DNA of 64,000 bases, taken from Diploptera punctata. Its lineage: Eukaryota; Arthropoda; Insecta; Blattodea; Blaberidae. Below the pieces are notes generated by a model, which did not search any database, was not told where the DNA came from, and worked only from the letters and a program-made list of their open reading frames with translations. Below, in pieces: positions 33,190-44,306 of the stretch. The stretch lies in assembly GCA_030220185.1 (NCBI GenBank), contig JASPKZ010007302.1, positions 140,301 to 204,300 on the forward strand. The letters are read 5' to 3'. Positions within the stretch are counted from its first letter, which is position 1. Each line of letters starts with the position of its first letter. A program made the translations under genes and the position numbers.

Positions 33190-33734
33190 TGGACACCGAT
33201 CTCCTACTGATCTATATTCCATGAGAAAATTTCTTCTCCATAGGGTTTTGTGGACCTGTGCCAAGACACAATACATTAGGTCGTTGTCTTTTTCGATTCC
33301 TGTATTAATTATGGACATTTCCATTTAATGATTTTGTTCCGCTTATTGCTTGTTATCTACTTATTTATAATATCGATCTTATTGATTTTTCTCCTTTAAT
33401 AGTTCTCTATCTTTTGCAAGTTAATACATGACATTCCTTTGTTCTCAGAATACAATATTATACTCTACATAAGTTAGTTATTTCGGTAGATCAACTTAAT
33501 CTTTCAGCTCTAATTCAATGTAAAAGTTAACAAAACAAATTTCATAAAACATCACGAAGTGAGTGTGTGAAGGCATCAAGTTATCTGGTGGAAAGCACTC
33601 ATCACCCCAAGTTATACCCACAGGTCTCAGAGAGCTATTGCAAAAGTAGGAGATTGTGGCTCACGTCTCTTTAAACAATTGAAGACTACTTATGTCCCAA
33701 GTGTTCAGCACTGTGTAAAGGACATTTTTAGCCA

Positions 33735-33905
33735 AGAAAATATATCTGGTACCAATTCATTTTAGAGGCTGAGTAGAACCCGGTGGCATGATCTTACCAC
33801 AATGTTGGGTCAAGAGGTAAAATTCCTGACCTCATCTGAAATCGAACTCGCGACCTCACGGCTTGTAGTATATTGCCTCAGCAAATTACGCAACGTGTTT
33901 CCGAC
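33735..33905 (-). mobile_element. SINE-e copy in block A
   Basis: Minus-strand head TACAAGCCGTGAGGTCGCG, GAGTTCGATTTC; body to ctggtaccaattc. Followed by caaattacgcaacgtg as in block B. Confidence 0.6.
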
Positions 33906-34449
33906 TGTTTTTTTCTGAATACTTTAATGAAATTTTCCTGATGTTGGTAGTCTTATTCAAAACACTAATTCATCCTCTTTGTTTGTTTATTTTACCCTAA
34001 ACCTTTTTTGTTTTATTCTTGTGCACCACAAATGGACTTCCATATTTTTGCGCTGAGCGCATGAAAATAAATGTGAACTAAATGTAAACATTAAATAGGT
34101 ACATGATAACCTGCCCAGCTGAGTGTTTAGTTATGACTCCGGTACATCATGAAGATAGCAAAGAACAACACAATGTAACAAACGCATAACGTACCCAAAG
34201 TTAACTTCGAAAGAGCAACTGTTTAATAAACAAATATCAACGACCATCAGCGGTTCCATGACCTTTACGAGAGTGGGAGTGTTTCAAGTAAATCAGAAGT
34301 ATCGTGGTAGGGCTACCTTTACTGGACAAACCTCGGGCAAACTGCATCAATACCGGAAGAGAACATTTCCAACGAAAGATAGCAGAAGAGAGATCAATGG
34401 GCAGGAGGAAAATGTTAGCCGTAGAGAAGATAATCTTCTACGAGATATT

Positions 34450-34562
34450 CTATTCTATAGTAATTCTGCCCGAGGGCAGGTCTTTCACTGCAATCATAGC
34501 ATTTTCATACTATGCTTTGCAGCTTTACTAAGGAATGATGGGTGTGGCAGCTTCCTACGGTA
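34450..34562 (-). mobile_element. SINE-b 3' end
   Basis: Minus-strand SINE-b terminus (attctgcccgagggcaggtc, catagcattttcatactatg), cut off before the microsatellite. Confidence 0.65.
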
Positions 34563-34699
34563 TATAACCTTAAATAAATCCTATTTCGGATGTTACAACC
34601 CACTCCAGAAATATTCCGACAAAAGAGGCTACACTGTGTATAGTCGAGTAAAATATTCATTCAGTGTTATGATGTTATTTCTATTTAACGACGGTCTTT

Positions 34700-34905
34700 A
34701 ACATTAGAGCACAATTCAAATCTGAGCGGGAAAGGATCAACATACTATGCTCGGAGTTCAAACGTGAGGTTCTTTTATGTGCCAAAAATATATTCACGGT
34801 GCCGAAATATTTGGTGACTTTCCGACGGAACCGGTACTCAGTATTATTACGCTCTGTAAATCCACACATCTCGGTGGGTGTTCCTGGAAGCCATTAGTCC
34901 ACCAA
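34700..34905 (-). mobile_element. SINE-f copy in block A
   Basis: Shares cttgaggttcttttacgtgcc-type sequence (here cgtgaggttcttttatgtgcc) with 39410-39445, plus the accagtagtccacc-like head end. Its tRNA-like head is degraded. Confidence 0.45.
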
Positions 34906-34984
34906 GATTGTCTACGACGTTCAAGAAGAGAACAAAGATAATATATTTGATATATTTTTTCTACTTGCATCAATATTACATACT

Positions 34985-35366
34985 AACCAACTCAATGGCA
35001 TTATCGAACCCGCAAGTTCATGGTAGCACGGACATAAGCTCTCTATACATCCCTATCATTAGCTAATGTTTTTCAGTCATTCCCTGTATAATCTGATTCC
35101 CTCAAATCATGTTTAATGTTATTGTGCTACCTCGCTCTTGATCTACCAACTGGCGTTTTCCCTGTGGTTTTCGTATAAAGAAGCTTCCTTGCACATGTGT
35201 CATTACGCTTTCTTGCCACATGCCCTGCACACCACAGTCGACGAGACTTAACTCTTGTTATTATACCTGGCGTCCTATAAAGACCATGTAGTTCATTGTT
35301 TTGTAGTCAACTCCATTCATCTTTCTGTTTCTCCCTTTGGTCCAAAAATAATCCTAAACACTCCCC
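34985..35366 (-). mobile_element. LINE-A 3' relic
   Basis: 3' signature (cattatcgaacccgcaagttc on plus) through the RPVGRP, RW.GHVA and EQTGEW segments. The tail is a short (GGTTA)-like sequence. No target duplication found. Confidence 0.75.
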
Positions 35367-36199
35367 CCTCCCAATGTCACTAACAAAATTTTAACATAGT
35401 GTCACAATTTTATAAATATAAGCTGTGATTTGAGAATTTTTGAATTAGGTGTTCCAAGAGAAAACTAAATGTAATTTGCTTTTTTATTGAGATATGGGGC
35501 TTCTCCGCTACATCAGAGTGGTTTAACCTCACAATGTTACGTACCGAGCCTTACAGTTGTCCGGAGAGGGATTTTAACTGTGGATCACACACGTACTTTT
35601 TTAACCACACAGGGGTATGGTGGGCCTCAGCTCAATGCCAGTGCCTCCTCAAAGACAACACAACACGTCATTCACACACACATTCCTACCAAACATGGCG
35701 AATATGATAATGATGGCTACATGATGTTTGGCGCTAATCATTTACAAAGAAGACAACTTTCACAAAACATTTGTATAAAATGCGCCTTGTTCAATAACAG
35801 CAATTATGCAATAACTTACGAGTGCGTTACGAAGCAACGCCACTAAATGTGAAATTGAAAAATATTTTAAATTAATGAAATATAAATATTTCACAAATTG
35901 AATTCAGAACTGTTTTATCTAGAAGTTTTGCTCCTAAGAATTTTAGACATATGAATGTCAAACCCTTTTTTCTATCACGTAAATATAAATACATTTTCAG
36001 ATACCATATTTATCATCGTTTAAATGGCAGACATTCCATAAACGTAACAAATTTAACTTTAAGTTTACAAATATTCTATTTTACCTTCTTTTAGTTAACA
36101 TTTTGTTATTATGCTTTAAAATTAAGTCATTCCTTTATTTAAACTAAATTAAACTCATGGAGCGGTAAGTGCGCAAGTCACTTGGTATAACAGAGAGGT

Positions 36200-36410
36200 A
36201 GACGTTATAGGTATGAGTGATAAGTGGTCAACCGCCAGATTCCCAACGTTTTATATACGGTATATATATATTCTTCACAATTCTAGGTGGACACCGTTCC
36301 ACAACAGCCGACATGTAGTAAGTAAATTCCTTCCGCATAGGGACTCGAACCAAGTCATGATCAGTAGTTCTGCGACAAAGCGTAATGTCTTAGACGCTGT
36401 ACATTATCAT
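36200..36410 (-). mobile_element. SINE-d copy in block B
   Basis: gagtgataagtggtcaacc and ctaggtggacacc body blocks and a minus-strand B-box TTGGTTCGAGTCCC at about 36346. Confidence 0.55.
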
Positions 36411-36997
36411 TATATGAACATTTCCGTGCCAACAACTCTTCCATTCATTGCTTATTTTTATAAACTCTAGGTTGCATACGAATTGTTTGAAGTATCCATT
36501 TTATCAATATTTTTCACAATTCTCTATATTGTTTTATTTATTGCTGGGCGTCTATTTGTTCTCAGACTTCAAAATTATACATTTTTAAGTTGTTCATCAT
36601 TATCAAGGATTGGGTTAATTTAATGTAAAAGTTACGAAAACAACGAAGTTTAAAAAACACAATAAAATGACATGAAAATAGTATGTAAAGGCACGCATGT
36701 ATTTCTCGAGGTATATTAGGTAAAATACACATAATCCCTATTTATATCGCGGGTAATTGCTATAAGTGGTGCAATTTATTCCACTGCAGGCCTTACGAAG
36801 CCCTTGGGATATTGAGTAGTTAAGACTCACACCTTTCTGGTGCAAGATATCAGCCGGATTGTCAGCCCTTCCCATGGCTTTACACTTAGAACGTATGTAT
36901 GGTACTCAATTCGTTGAGACGCATGTGCAATGCGCCGTGAGAATGTTTATATATTATCAATACGTCTTGTACAACAATTTATATAACGTGAGGGATA

Positions 36998-37373
36998 TCG
37001 GCCGCGGTGGACTAGCGATTATTCTCCTTGTCTCTGGTCCCCAGGGCCGTGGGTTCAAACCTGGCCGGGGTCGATGGATTTTTTAGCATGTAAAAATCCA
37101 AGGAGCAAGTTCTTTAAGCCGTGGGTCCCGAGTCTGAAGATTTTCAGGCTCGTAAAAAATCCTTAAGCCTGAATGAAAAGGCCTCTAAGCAATATTTGAC
37201 GAATTTTCCCCTCCTAGTACTACCTTGGTTTCCTATATGTCAGTATGAGGCGGAACGCTGACCACGGACCACTCAAAAATGACATCTATACGAAAACAAG
37301 TGTAACAAAATTAGTATGGTTCAAATTCTTCCCTGTAGATGGAGAGCGCCTAAATCTCTGTTAAGGGAAACAT
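36998..37373 (+). mobile_element. SINE-a copy
   Basis: Head gcggtggactagcgattatt and GTGGGTTCAAACCTGGCCG; body and 3' end (ggttcaaattcttccctgta) as at 12352. It lies between the two halves of block B's SINE-e neighbourhood, absent from block A, so it arrived after the duplication. Confidence 0.8.
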
Positions 37374-37399
37374 GGGTTTGCAAGAGAGGATTTGTGATT

Positions 37400-37530
37400 C
37401 CTTGTAATGATTATAAGACTTCTTCAGGAGAAGAAAACCTGCGTGAATAACATTACCTCTTCGGGAATCGAATCCGCAATCTTCCAGCTTGTACCATATT
37501 GCTTTACCAATTACGCAACGTCCCCGGGCT
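37400..37530 (-). mobile_element. SINE-e copy in block B
   Basis: Minus-strand head TACAAGCTGGAAGATTGCG, GATTCGATTCCCG. Followed by ccaattacgcaacgtcc. Confidence 0.55.
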
Positions 37531-37544
37531 AATTGTTTCAGAAT

Positions 37545-39105
37545 ATTTTAACACTTTTCACGTTGTGGCTGCTGATGGTACTCTTCTTTTGAGGCTCTTG
37601 GACTAATCTGTACCCACAAGGAATGTCTTGGGCGAAGGACAAGAACTGTAAACACACATTTAATTAGTATTACAGTGACTGGTTCCTAGTTATAGTTCCA
37701 CCATTAAAGACACAATCTAGATGTAAGTTAGAGAGAGGACATTAATAACAAGCCATTTACATATAATAAGTAAATATGAAGAAACTTTATATGAACCATG
37801 GAACAGTAAAGGAACCATTAATGAAGTACTACATACTTCTCGTTCATTTGAACTTCAGCTAATTTTGAATAAAAAATCCACTTTTGGCTACTAGCTGTCT
37901 TCTCCTATTAACCTATTTTGTATTTCACTTCTATATCAATTGATCTTATCCATACAATTCACACTATATTCCTACGTATTTTAAACACAACTCTCATCCT
38001 AGTTTTCAGCGACATTCGAACCTTGGACTTCTGATCTATAGAACCATTCCTTAAAAGTCTTGGCTAATTAGTCATGTTGGAAAACTAATATTTTCACTAG
38101 CCTAATATGTTATGGTTCTGTTTTCGGAGAGTTAAAAATAAATTTAAATTTTTTTCACGAAATATAAATTAGTCCTAGTATTGAAAAACGACTAAATATA
38201 AAATAACAAAGAAAGTACAGAAATATGTACACATTCGTGACGTAACAGTTACCTCATTCCCATTGTTGGTCCTCGACATTCATATTTTGTATTTATAAAG
38301 GAGAAAGAGACTTTATTTTCTAATTGAAGCTAACTGAAATGTTACCTAATAACCAATGTTAATGTGACGTTAGTGTGAGTTATTACAGTTCTTTCTTTTT
38401 ATTTTCGACCAATGTTTGTTAATATAAAGAAATGCTCATACTATTTGAATACTTTGTGGAATTAAAAACCTAACGGAGGTTCGGGTGTTACTAATAACCC
38501 AACGCTAGACAAAAAGAAGTAAGGTTAATATGAATTTATCTTTGTCAACTGAGTTTAAATTCAAGGCAGACGTGTTTAAATGTGATATTGTTATTGTTTG
38601 TGCATAGCAAGTGAGACGATGGGTGTTAACTAATATCTGATGAAGACTTATTATGAGGTACATGGCTCAAAATTAGGATAGTTTTTGTATTTTGAAAACC
38701 TATATGAAAGGGGTTTTCGTCCGCCTTAACTCACAAGTTCCTCAGCAAACCGCAAGAATGCGTGTAAATATTAAGTACAACTGAAATATACTAAACCTCA
38801 TCGCGCCATGTTCAAAATTACTGAAACAACACAAACAGTGACAATAGTTCGTTACAACGAATGTTAAACATCGTTCACTAGGTAGTTCAAATGAACGGAT
38901 TCTTATGTAGTCCGTGCAAAGTGTCTGCATAATTACCAAATATTTGTCTCCCTTGAGAATAAATGATCTGTTTTTCTAAACCAGAAATAACAACCCACCC
39001 CTTTGCTGGATAAACAAACTTTGTACGAGAACCATACGATGAAGCAATAATTATTAAAGGCGGAGGTTAAGTCTGTGTTTCCAATATCAGATATGATGGA
39101 AAAGA
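37545..39105. other. AT-rich DNA within block B, no gene
   Basis: No coding signal recognised. Confidence 0.4.
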
Positions 39106-39349
39106 TATCAACTGGTAGGAGAAACATGTTAGCCGTAGAGAAGGTGTCATTTCTACAGAACAAAAATCTTAAACAAGTACTTACTGATCCTCCAAGTTGG
39201 GGTTGGTAGTTAGGCCAGTCTCCGTAAACATTTCCTACAAAAGATACACAAATATTACGTATAATCGGGAAAAACATAGTTGAGAAGGCCAAATCATTAA
39301 ATCAGTGTTATGAAATTATTACTATTTTACGATAAAATTACTTCTCAAA

Positions 39350-39605
39350 AGTCAAGATTATAAGCATTGTAATTCAAATCCGAGCGATAGAGGACGAAAA
39401 ATGCTCAAAAGTCTCGTTTTGAAGCTTGAGGTTCTTTTACGTGCCGTAAATCTAGTCAGGGAACCAAATTATTTATTTCACTTCAGAAGGAACCTAGTCT
39501 AAGGATTTTTATGCCCTGAAAATTGACACCACAAGGCCGTGTTTGAACCCTTGCATTTTTAAATCCGGGAGAAAGTATGTTAACCACTATTCCACCAACA
39601 TCGAT
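39350..39605 (-). mobile_element. SINE-f copy in block B
   Basis: Minus-strand tRNA-like head: GGTGGAATAGTGGTTAACAT (A-box-like) and AAGGGTTCAAACACGG (B box); body with cttgaggttcttttacgtgcc. Confidence 0.6.
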
Positions 39606-39934
39606 TACAGCACATATGATGGGGAGAGAGAGAGGGAGAAGATAATATATTTGCTGTAATTGTATGCGTATTACATGTATTTTGTCAAACTATTATCTAA
39701 TATTACAACAATGCCACTTTTTTAAAGTTAAATTTACCATATTTATACAGGAAGACAACTATGTGCAGTATAATCTATCTATATTGGTACAGCTATAACA
39801 TCTCCTTTGTAAGGAGTTACCATTCCAAGTTAATTTTAAGTTACCTTATTTGTTTATAGATGTCATGCGGTAACACATCGACCCAATGAGACATCTAACA
39901 GGCTACTAAGGTATTACTAGGAGGTTGAGATCGG

Positions 39935-40132
39935 TAACGTTTGCTTAGAGGCCTCTTTATCTAGGCTTAAGGATCTTTTACGAGCCTGAGAAGTCTTCAG
40001 ACTCTCAGCTTAAGTCCCTCTCGCTGGACATGCTCCTCGGATTTTTACGTCCCAAAAAAATCCATCGACCCCGGCCGGATTTGAACCCGCGAAACCAGAG
40101 GCAAGGAGCATAACCACTAGTCCACCGCATCG
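39935..40132 (-). mobile_element. SINE-a 5' fragment
   Basis: Minus-strand head GCGGTGGACTAGTGGTTATG and GCGGGTTCAAATCCGGCCG; body to aggcctctaagc. 3' part missing. Confidence 0.78.
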
Positions 40133-40204
40133 CAACTATGTATAATAACCATTTCAATTTATAATGAGATTTTTTCTCCTAAGCACAATTAGCACATTTA
40201 TTAA

Positions 40205-41290
40205 AAGAAGATTAATTTCATAAAAATTTGGACGAAATGCACCTTGTTGACAACACGAATGACACAATAACCGTAACGTCACCAAGCAACGTCATTCAAT
40301 ATGAAATAGAAAATTACGGCTTTAATTTATATTAATAAAATTATATTATTTTACAGATTGGATTCAAAACTGTTTAATCTGTGTTGCTGAGATTTACAGA
40401 CAACGCTTCCTCTATCAGGTAAATGTTAAATACACTTTCAAATATCTCATTTATCATCGTTTAAATGCACGTTATTATGACCTACATCGTGATGCATATG
40501 AGGCAAGTTAATTCAAATTACAACAAATTAGAAATATTCTATTTTATATAATTTCACATAATAAAGTGTTACACTATTTTTTATTAAACTCCTCCGTTCT
40601 TTAACTCATAAGAAACTAGTTGGCGCGAGAGTCTAACCACTTAGGACTATTATAGGAAGTCGATAACCCAGATAGTATATGAGCCTCAACCTGGAGCCTG
40701 GAGTTACCAAAATACCTCATGATGCTGACTGGAAAAATTGCATAAGAAACAGTTTCCTCAGCGAATCAAATTAACACACGTTACGTAGCTTAGCGCCAAG
40801 GCTGCTGCTTCGTCCCGATCCATTCTTAATTTTCTATATTATTAATTATATGAAAGTTTCCAGGTCAGTTATTTTCTTCCGGCTATTGATTATTTTATTA
40901 TAAACTCCAGGTTATGTAATTATTTGGGATATACACGTTTTAATATAATTATCATCATTAGTAATTATATGTTTGTAGGTTTCTACCGTTTTCCCTGCCA
41001 CAGGATTTCTCCATACTCATCGTCAACTTATCGTTCAGACTTCTATATATATAGGGGCTTCATCTCATCTCATCGCTACGTTGAACACGAGTTGAGGATG
41101 TTATTGTCGTTATCAAGTTACATTACTGCTTAATGTTTATCATTTTGTCCTCAGAGTTCAGAATCATAATTGTTAAGTTACGTGTAAATTGTTATTTTTC
41201 AGATTTATTTATGGACATTGTGTAATGTTTTATGTTTTATTGTTGGACATGTCTAAGTTTCATTTTAAAAGCAAAATTATTTCGAAATGG
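40205..41290. repeat. Tandem block C (partial)
   Basis: gtaacgtcaccaagcaacg (40271), tttatcatcgtttaaatg (40449), SINE-d relic (40670-40770) and cctcagagttcagaat (41151) match the first third of blocks A and B. It then gives way to the tRNA-like array. Confidence 0.55.
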
Positions 41291-41344
41291 GTGTACGCTT
41301 TTTGCACCGTAAAATATTTCGAGATACATTTATTATATTTTTAT

Positions 41345-41389
<45 letters not shown>

Positions 41390-41392
41390 TAT
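41345..41392. repeat. (AT)n microsatellite at the left edge of the array
   Basis: About 20 AT units directly before the first array unit. The unit itself carries an internal tatatatg motif from which such tracts can expand. Confidence 0.95.
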
Positions 41393-41455
41393 GTTATAAT
41401 TAAATGTTTAACATTGAGTAATGCAAGCTTAATATGGAATGGTAAGAAAACTAAA

Positions 41456-41525
41456 TGCCTGGACGGGATTCGAACCCGGATCTCTGAGTCTGTACCTCAG
41501 CGTGATATCCATTACACTACCAGGT
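41456..41525 (-). tRNA. tRNA-like unit 1, anticodon position ACA
   Basis: A and B boxes intact. An acceptor-stem change (aggtg for aggcg on plus) weakens base pair 2-71. Anticodon arm CTGAG/GTACAGA/CTCAG. TTTTC follows; no five-T stop because of actaaat. Confidence 0.5.
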
Positions 41526-41750
41526 GAATCCAATTCAAACACTTATTTTTCTTATATATGTATTATACTCTCCATTATTACTAGATGTCGCGAGAACTCG
41601 GTCTTCACCGCCATCTAGCAGCTGACTATATCAAGTAAGCAAATTAAAGAGAATATTTTTACCTTATAGCAGTGACGCTTTATAGATGTTATAATTAAAT
41701 GTTTAACATTGAGCAATGCAAGCTTAATATGGAATGATAAGAAAAATAAA

Positions 41751-41820
41751 TACCTGGACGGGATTTGAACCCGGATCTCTGAGTCTGTACCTCAGAGTGA
41801 TATCCATTACACTACCAGGC
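41751..41820 (-). tRNA. tRNA-like unit 2
   Basis: B box GGTTCAAATCC; base 26 changed (CTCTGAG on minus); acceptor G-C replaced (tacctgg on plus). Confidence 0.45.
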
Positions 41821-42045
41821 GAATCCAATTCAAACACTTATTTTTCTTATATATGTATTACACTCTCCATTATTACTAGATGTCGCGAGAACTCGGTCTT
41901 CACCGCCATCTAGCAGTTGACTATATCAAGTAAGCAAATTAAAGAGAATATTTTTACCTTATAGCAGTGACGCTTTATAGATGTTATAATTAAATGTTTA
42001 ACATTGAGCAATGCAAGCTTAATATGGAATGATAAGAAAAATAAA

Positions 42046-42115
42046 TGCCTGGACGGGATTCGAACCCGGATCTCTGAGTCTGTACCTCAGCGTGATATCC
42101 ATTACACTACCAGGC
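42046..42115 (-). tRNA. tRNA-like unit 3, array consensus
   Basis: Acceptor GCCTGG/CCAGGC, D arm GTG/CAC, anticodon arm 5 bp with loop GTACAGA (U33 present, ACA at 34-36), T arm 4 of 5 pairs with loop TTCGAAT. Mismatch at 1-72 and 49-65. ATTTATTTTTC follows, a T5 stop. Confidence 0.55.
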
Positions 42116-42242
42116 GAATCCAATTCAAACACTTATTTTTCTTATATATGTATTATACTCTCCATTATTACTAGATGTCGCGAGAACTCGGTCTTCACCG
42201 CCATCTAGCAGCTGACTATATCAAGTAAGCAAATTAAAGAGA

Positions 42243-42643
42243 CTATTTAACTCATGCCCCAAATGGGAGTCAATGACCAATCACGTTTCAATGATTTCTG
42301 TTTTACAACCAATCAGAGTCGTGTTTCACCAAACATTTATGAGTGTTATAATTACCATATTAAAGAAAGCTCCTCCTTACAATATTGCGTTCCTTTGGCA
42401 ATAAATAGTATGATCTGATTGCAATGATAAACAAAAGAAGCAGTAGAAGCGTACCTATCGTTTCTCATTTGTTTTCAAACATCGCCGTTTACATTAAATA
42501 TATAAATATTTTAAAATAACTATAGTTAAACAATGATTTGTGAGTAAACAGCTTAATTTTATTCGTTAAATAGTCCTAACAAATGCCACTCTTGATTTCC
42601 AAATTCTCTAGATAAATTGGAAATCACTCGTGGCATTACTTAT
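42243..42643. mobile_element. 401-bp insertion in the array, copy 1
   Basis: Interrupts the unit at gaga/atattt with a possible 2-bp duplication (ga). No open frame. Near its right end there is a hairpin (atgccactcttgatttcc and its complement, 42582-42635). Identical in position and nearly identical in sequence to 42941-43341. Confidence 0.7.
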
Positions 42644-42743
42644 GAATATTTTTACCTTATAACAGTGACGCTTTATAGATGTTATAATTAAATGTTTAAC
42701 ATTGAGCAATGCAAGCTTAATATGGAATGATAAGAAAAATAAA

Positions 42744-42813
42744 TGCCTGGACGGGATTCGAACCCGGATCTCTGAATCTGTACCTCAGCGTGATATCCAT
42801 TACACTACCAGGC
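42744..42813 (-). tRNA. tRNA-like unit 4
   Basis: Loop GTACAGA kept; the anticodon stem has a G-U pair (CTGAG/TTCAG). Followed by TTTATTTTTC. Confidence 0.5.
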
Positions 42814-42940
42814 GAATCCAATTCAAACACTTATTTTTCTTATATATGTATTATACTCTCCATTATTACTAGATGTCGCGAGAACTCGGTCTTCACCGCC
42901 ATCTAGCAGCTGACTATATCAAGTAAGCAAATTAAAGAGA

Positions 42941-43341
42941 CTATTTAACTCATGCCCCAAATGGGAGTCAATGACCAATCACGTTTCAATGATTTCTGTT
43001 TTACAACCAATCAGAGTCGTGTTTCACCAAACATTTATCAGTGTTATAATTACCATATTAAAGAAAGCTCCTCCTTACAATATTGCGTTCCTTTGGCAAT
43101 AAATAGTATGATCTGGTTGCAATGATAAACAAAAGAAGCAGTAGAAGCGTACCTATCGTTTCTCATTTGTTTTCAAACATCGCCGTTTACATTAAATATA
43201 TAAATATTTTAAAATAACTATAGTTGAACAATGATTTGTGAGTAAACAGCTTAATTTTATTCGTTAAATAGTCCTAACAAATGCCACTCTTGATTTCCAA
43301 ATTCTCTAGATAAATTGGAAATCACTCGTGGCATTACTTAT
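42941..43341. mobile_element. 401-bp insertion in the array, copy 2
   Basis: Shares the exact insertion point with copy 1, so it was duplicated with its host unit rather than inserted twice. One A/G and one C/G difference were seen. Confidence 0.7.
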
Positions 43342-43441
43342 GAATATTTTTACCTTATAACAGTGACGCTTTATAGATGTTATAATTAAATGTTTAACAT
43401 TGAGCAATGCAAGCTTAATATGGAATGATAAGAAAAATAAA

Positions 43442-43511
43442 TGCCTGGACGGAATTCGAACCCGGATCTCTGAATCTGTACCTCAGCGTGATATTCATTA
43501 CACTACCAGGC
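43442..43511 (-). tRNA. tRNA-like unit 5
   Basis: B box GGTTCGAATTCC with an extra change; D-arm change (gaat). Loop GTACAGA retained. Confidence 0.45.
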
Positions 43512-43736
43512 GAACCCAATTCAAACACTTATTTTTCTTATATATGTATTATACTCTCCATTATTACTATATGTCGCGAGAACTCGGTCTTCAGCGCCAT
43601 CTAGCAGCTGACTATATCAAGTAAGCAAATTAAAGAGAATATTTTTACCTTATAGCAGTGACGCTTTATAGATGTTATAATTAAATGTTTAACATTGAGC
43701 AATGCAAGCTTAATATGGAATGATAAGAAAAATAAA

Positions 43737-43806
43737 TGTCTGGACGGGATTCGAACCCGGATCTCTGAGTCTGTTCCTCAGCGTGATATCCATTACACTA
43801 CCAGGC
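43737..43806 (-). tRNA. tRNA-like unit 6
   Basis: Loop is GAACAGA, so U33 is lost; acceptor has C-to-T (tgtctgg on plus). Less tRNA-like than its neighbours. Confidence 0.4.
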
Positions 43807-44034
43807 GAATCCAATTCAAACACTTATTTTTTTCCTTATATATGTATTATACTCTCCATTATTACTAGATGTCGCGAGAACTCGGTCTTCACCGCCATCT
43901 AGCAGCTGACTATATCAAGTAAGCAAATTAAAGAGAATATTTTTACCTTATAGCAGTGACGCTTTATAGAAGTTATAATTAAATGTTTAACATTGAGCAA
44001 TGCAAGCTTAATATGGAATGATAAGAAAAATAAA

Positions 44035-44104
44035 TGTCTGGACGGGATTCTAACCCGGATCTCTGAGTCTGTACCTCAGCGTGATATCCATTACACTACC
44101 AGGC
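44035..44104 (-). tRNA. tRNA-like unit 7
   Basis: B box mutated to GGTTAGAATCC; acceptor change as in unit 6. Loop GTACAGA retained. Confidence 0.4.
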
Positions 44105-44306
44105 GAATCCAATTCAAACACTTATTTTTCTTATATATGTATTATACTCTCCATTATTACTAGATGTCGCGAGAACTCGGTCTTCACGGCCATCTAGCAG
44201 CTGACTATATCAAGTAAGCAAATTAAAGATAATATTTTTACCTTATAACAGTGACGCTTTATAGATGTTATAATTAAATGTTTAACATTGAGCAATGCAA
44301 GCTTAA

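Larger units (their letters stand above)
31880..35000. repeat. Tandem block A of an old duplication
   Basis: Marker order: gtaacgtcacgaagcaacgtcac (about 31945), a SINE-d (about 32905), ttctcagaatacaa (about 33440), gtgtgaaggcatcaag (about 33565), SINE-e (33735), ttagccgtagagaag (about 34415), SINE-f (34700-34905), gataatatatttg (about 34937). The same order recurs in blocks B and C at about 60-75% apparent similarity (by eye). Confidence 0.65.
35740..39680. repeat. Tandem block B of an old duplication
   Basis: The same marker order as block A: acgaagcaacgccact (35828), tttatcatcgtttaaatg (about 36010), SINE-d (36200), ttctcagacttcaa (36560), tatgtaaaggcacg (36685), SINE-e (37400), ttagccgtagagaag (39127), SINE-f (39350), gataatatatttg (39642). 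It additionally carries a SINE-a at 36998. Confidence 0.65.

Noticed and set aside
36859..37086. 75-codon frame
   Set aside because: Runs from unassigned DNA into the SINE-a head; no coherent product.
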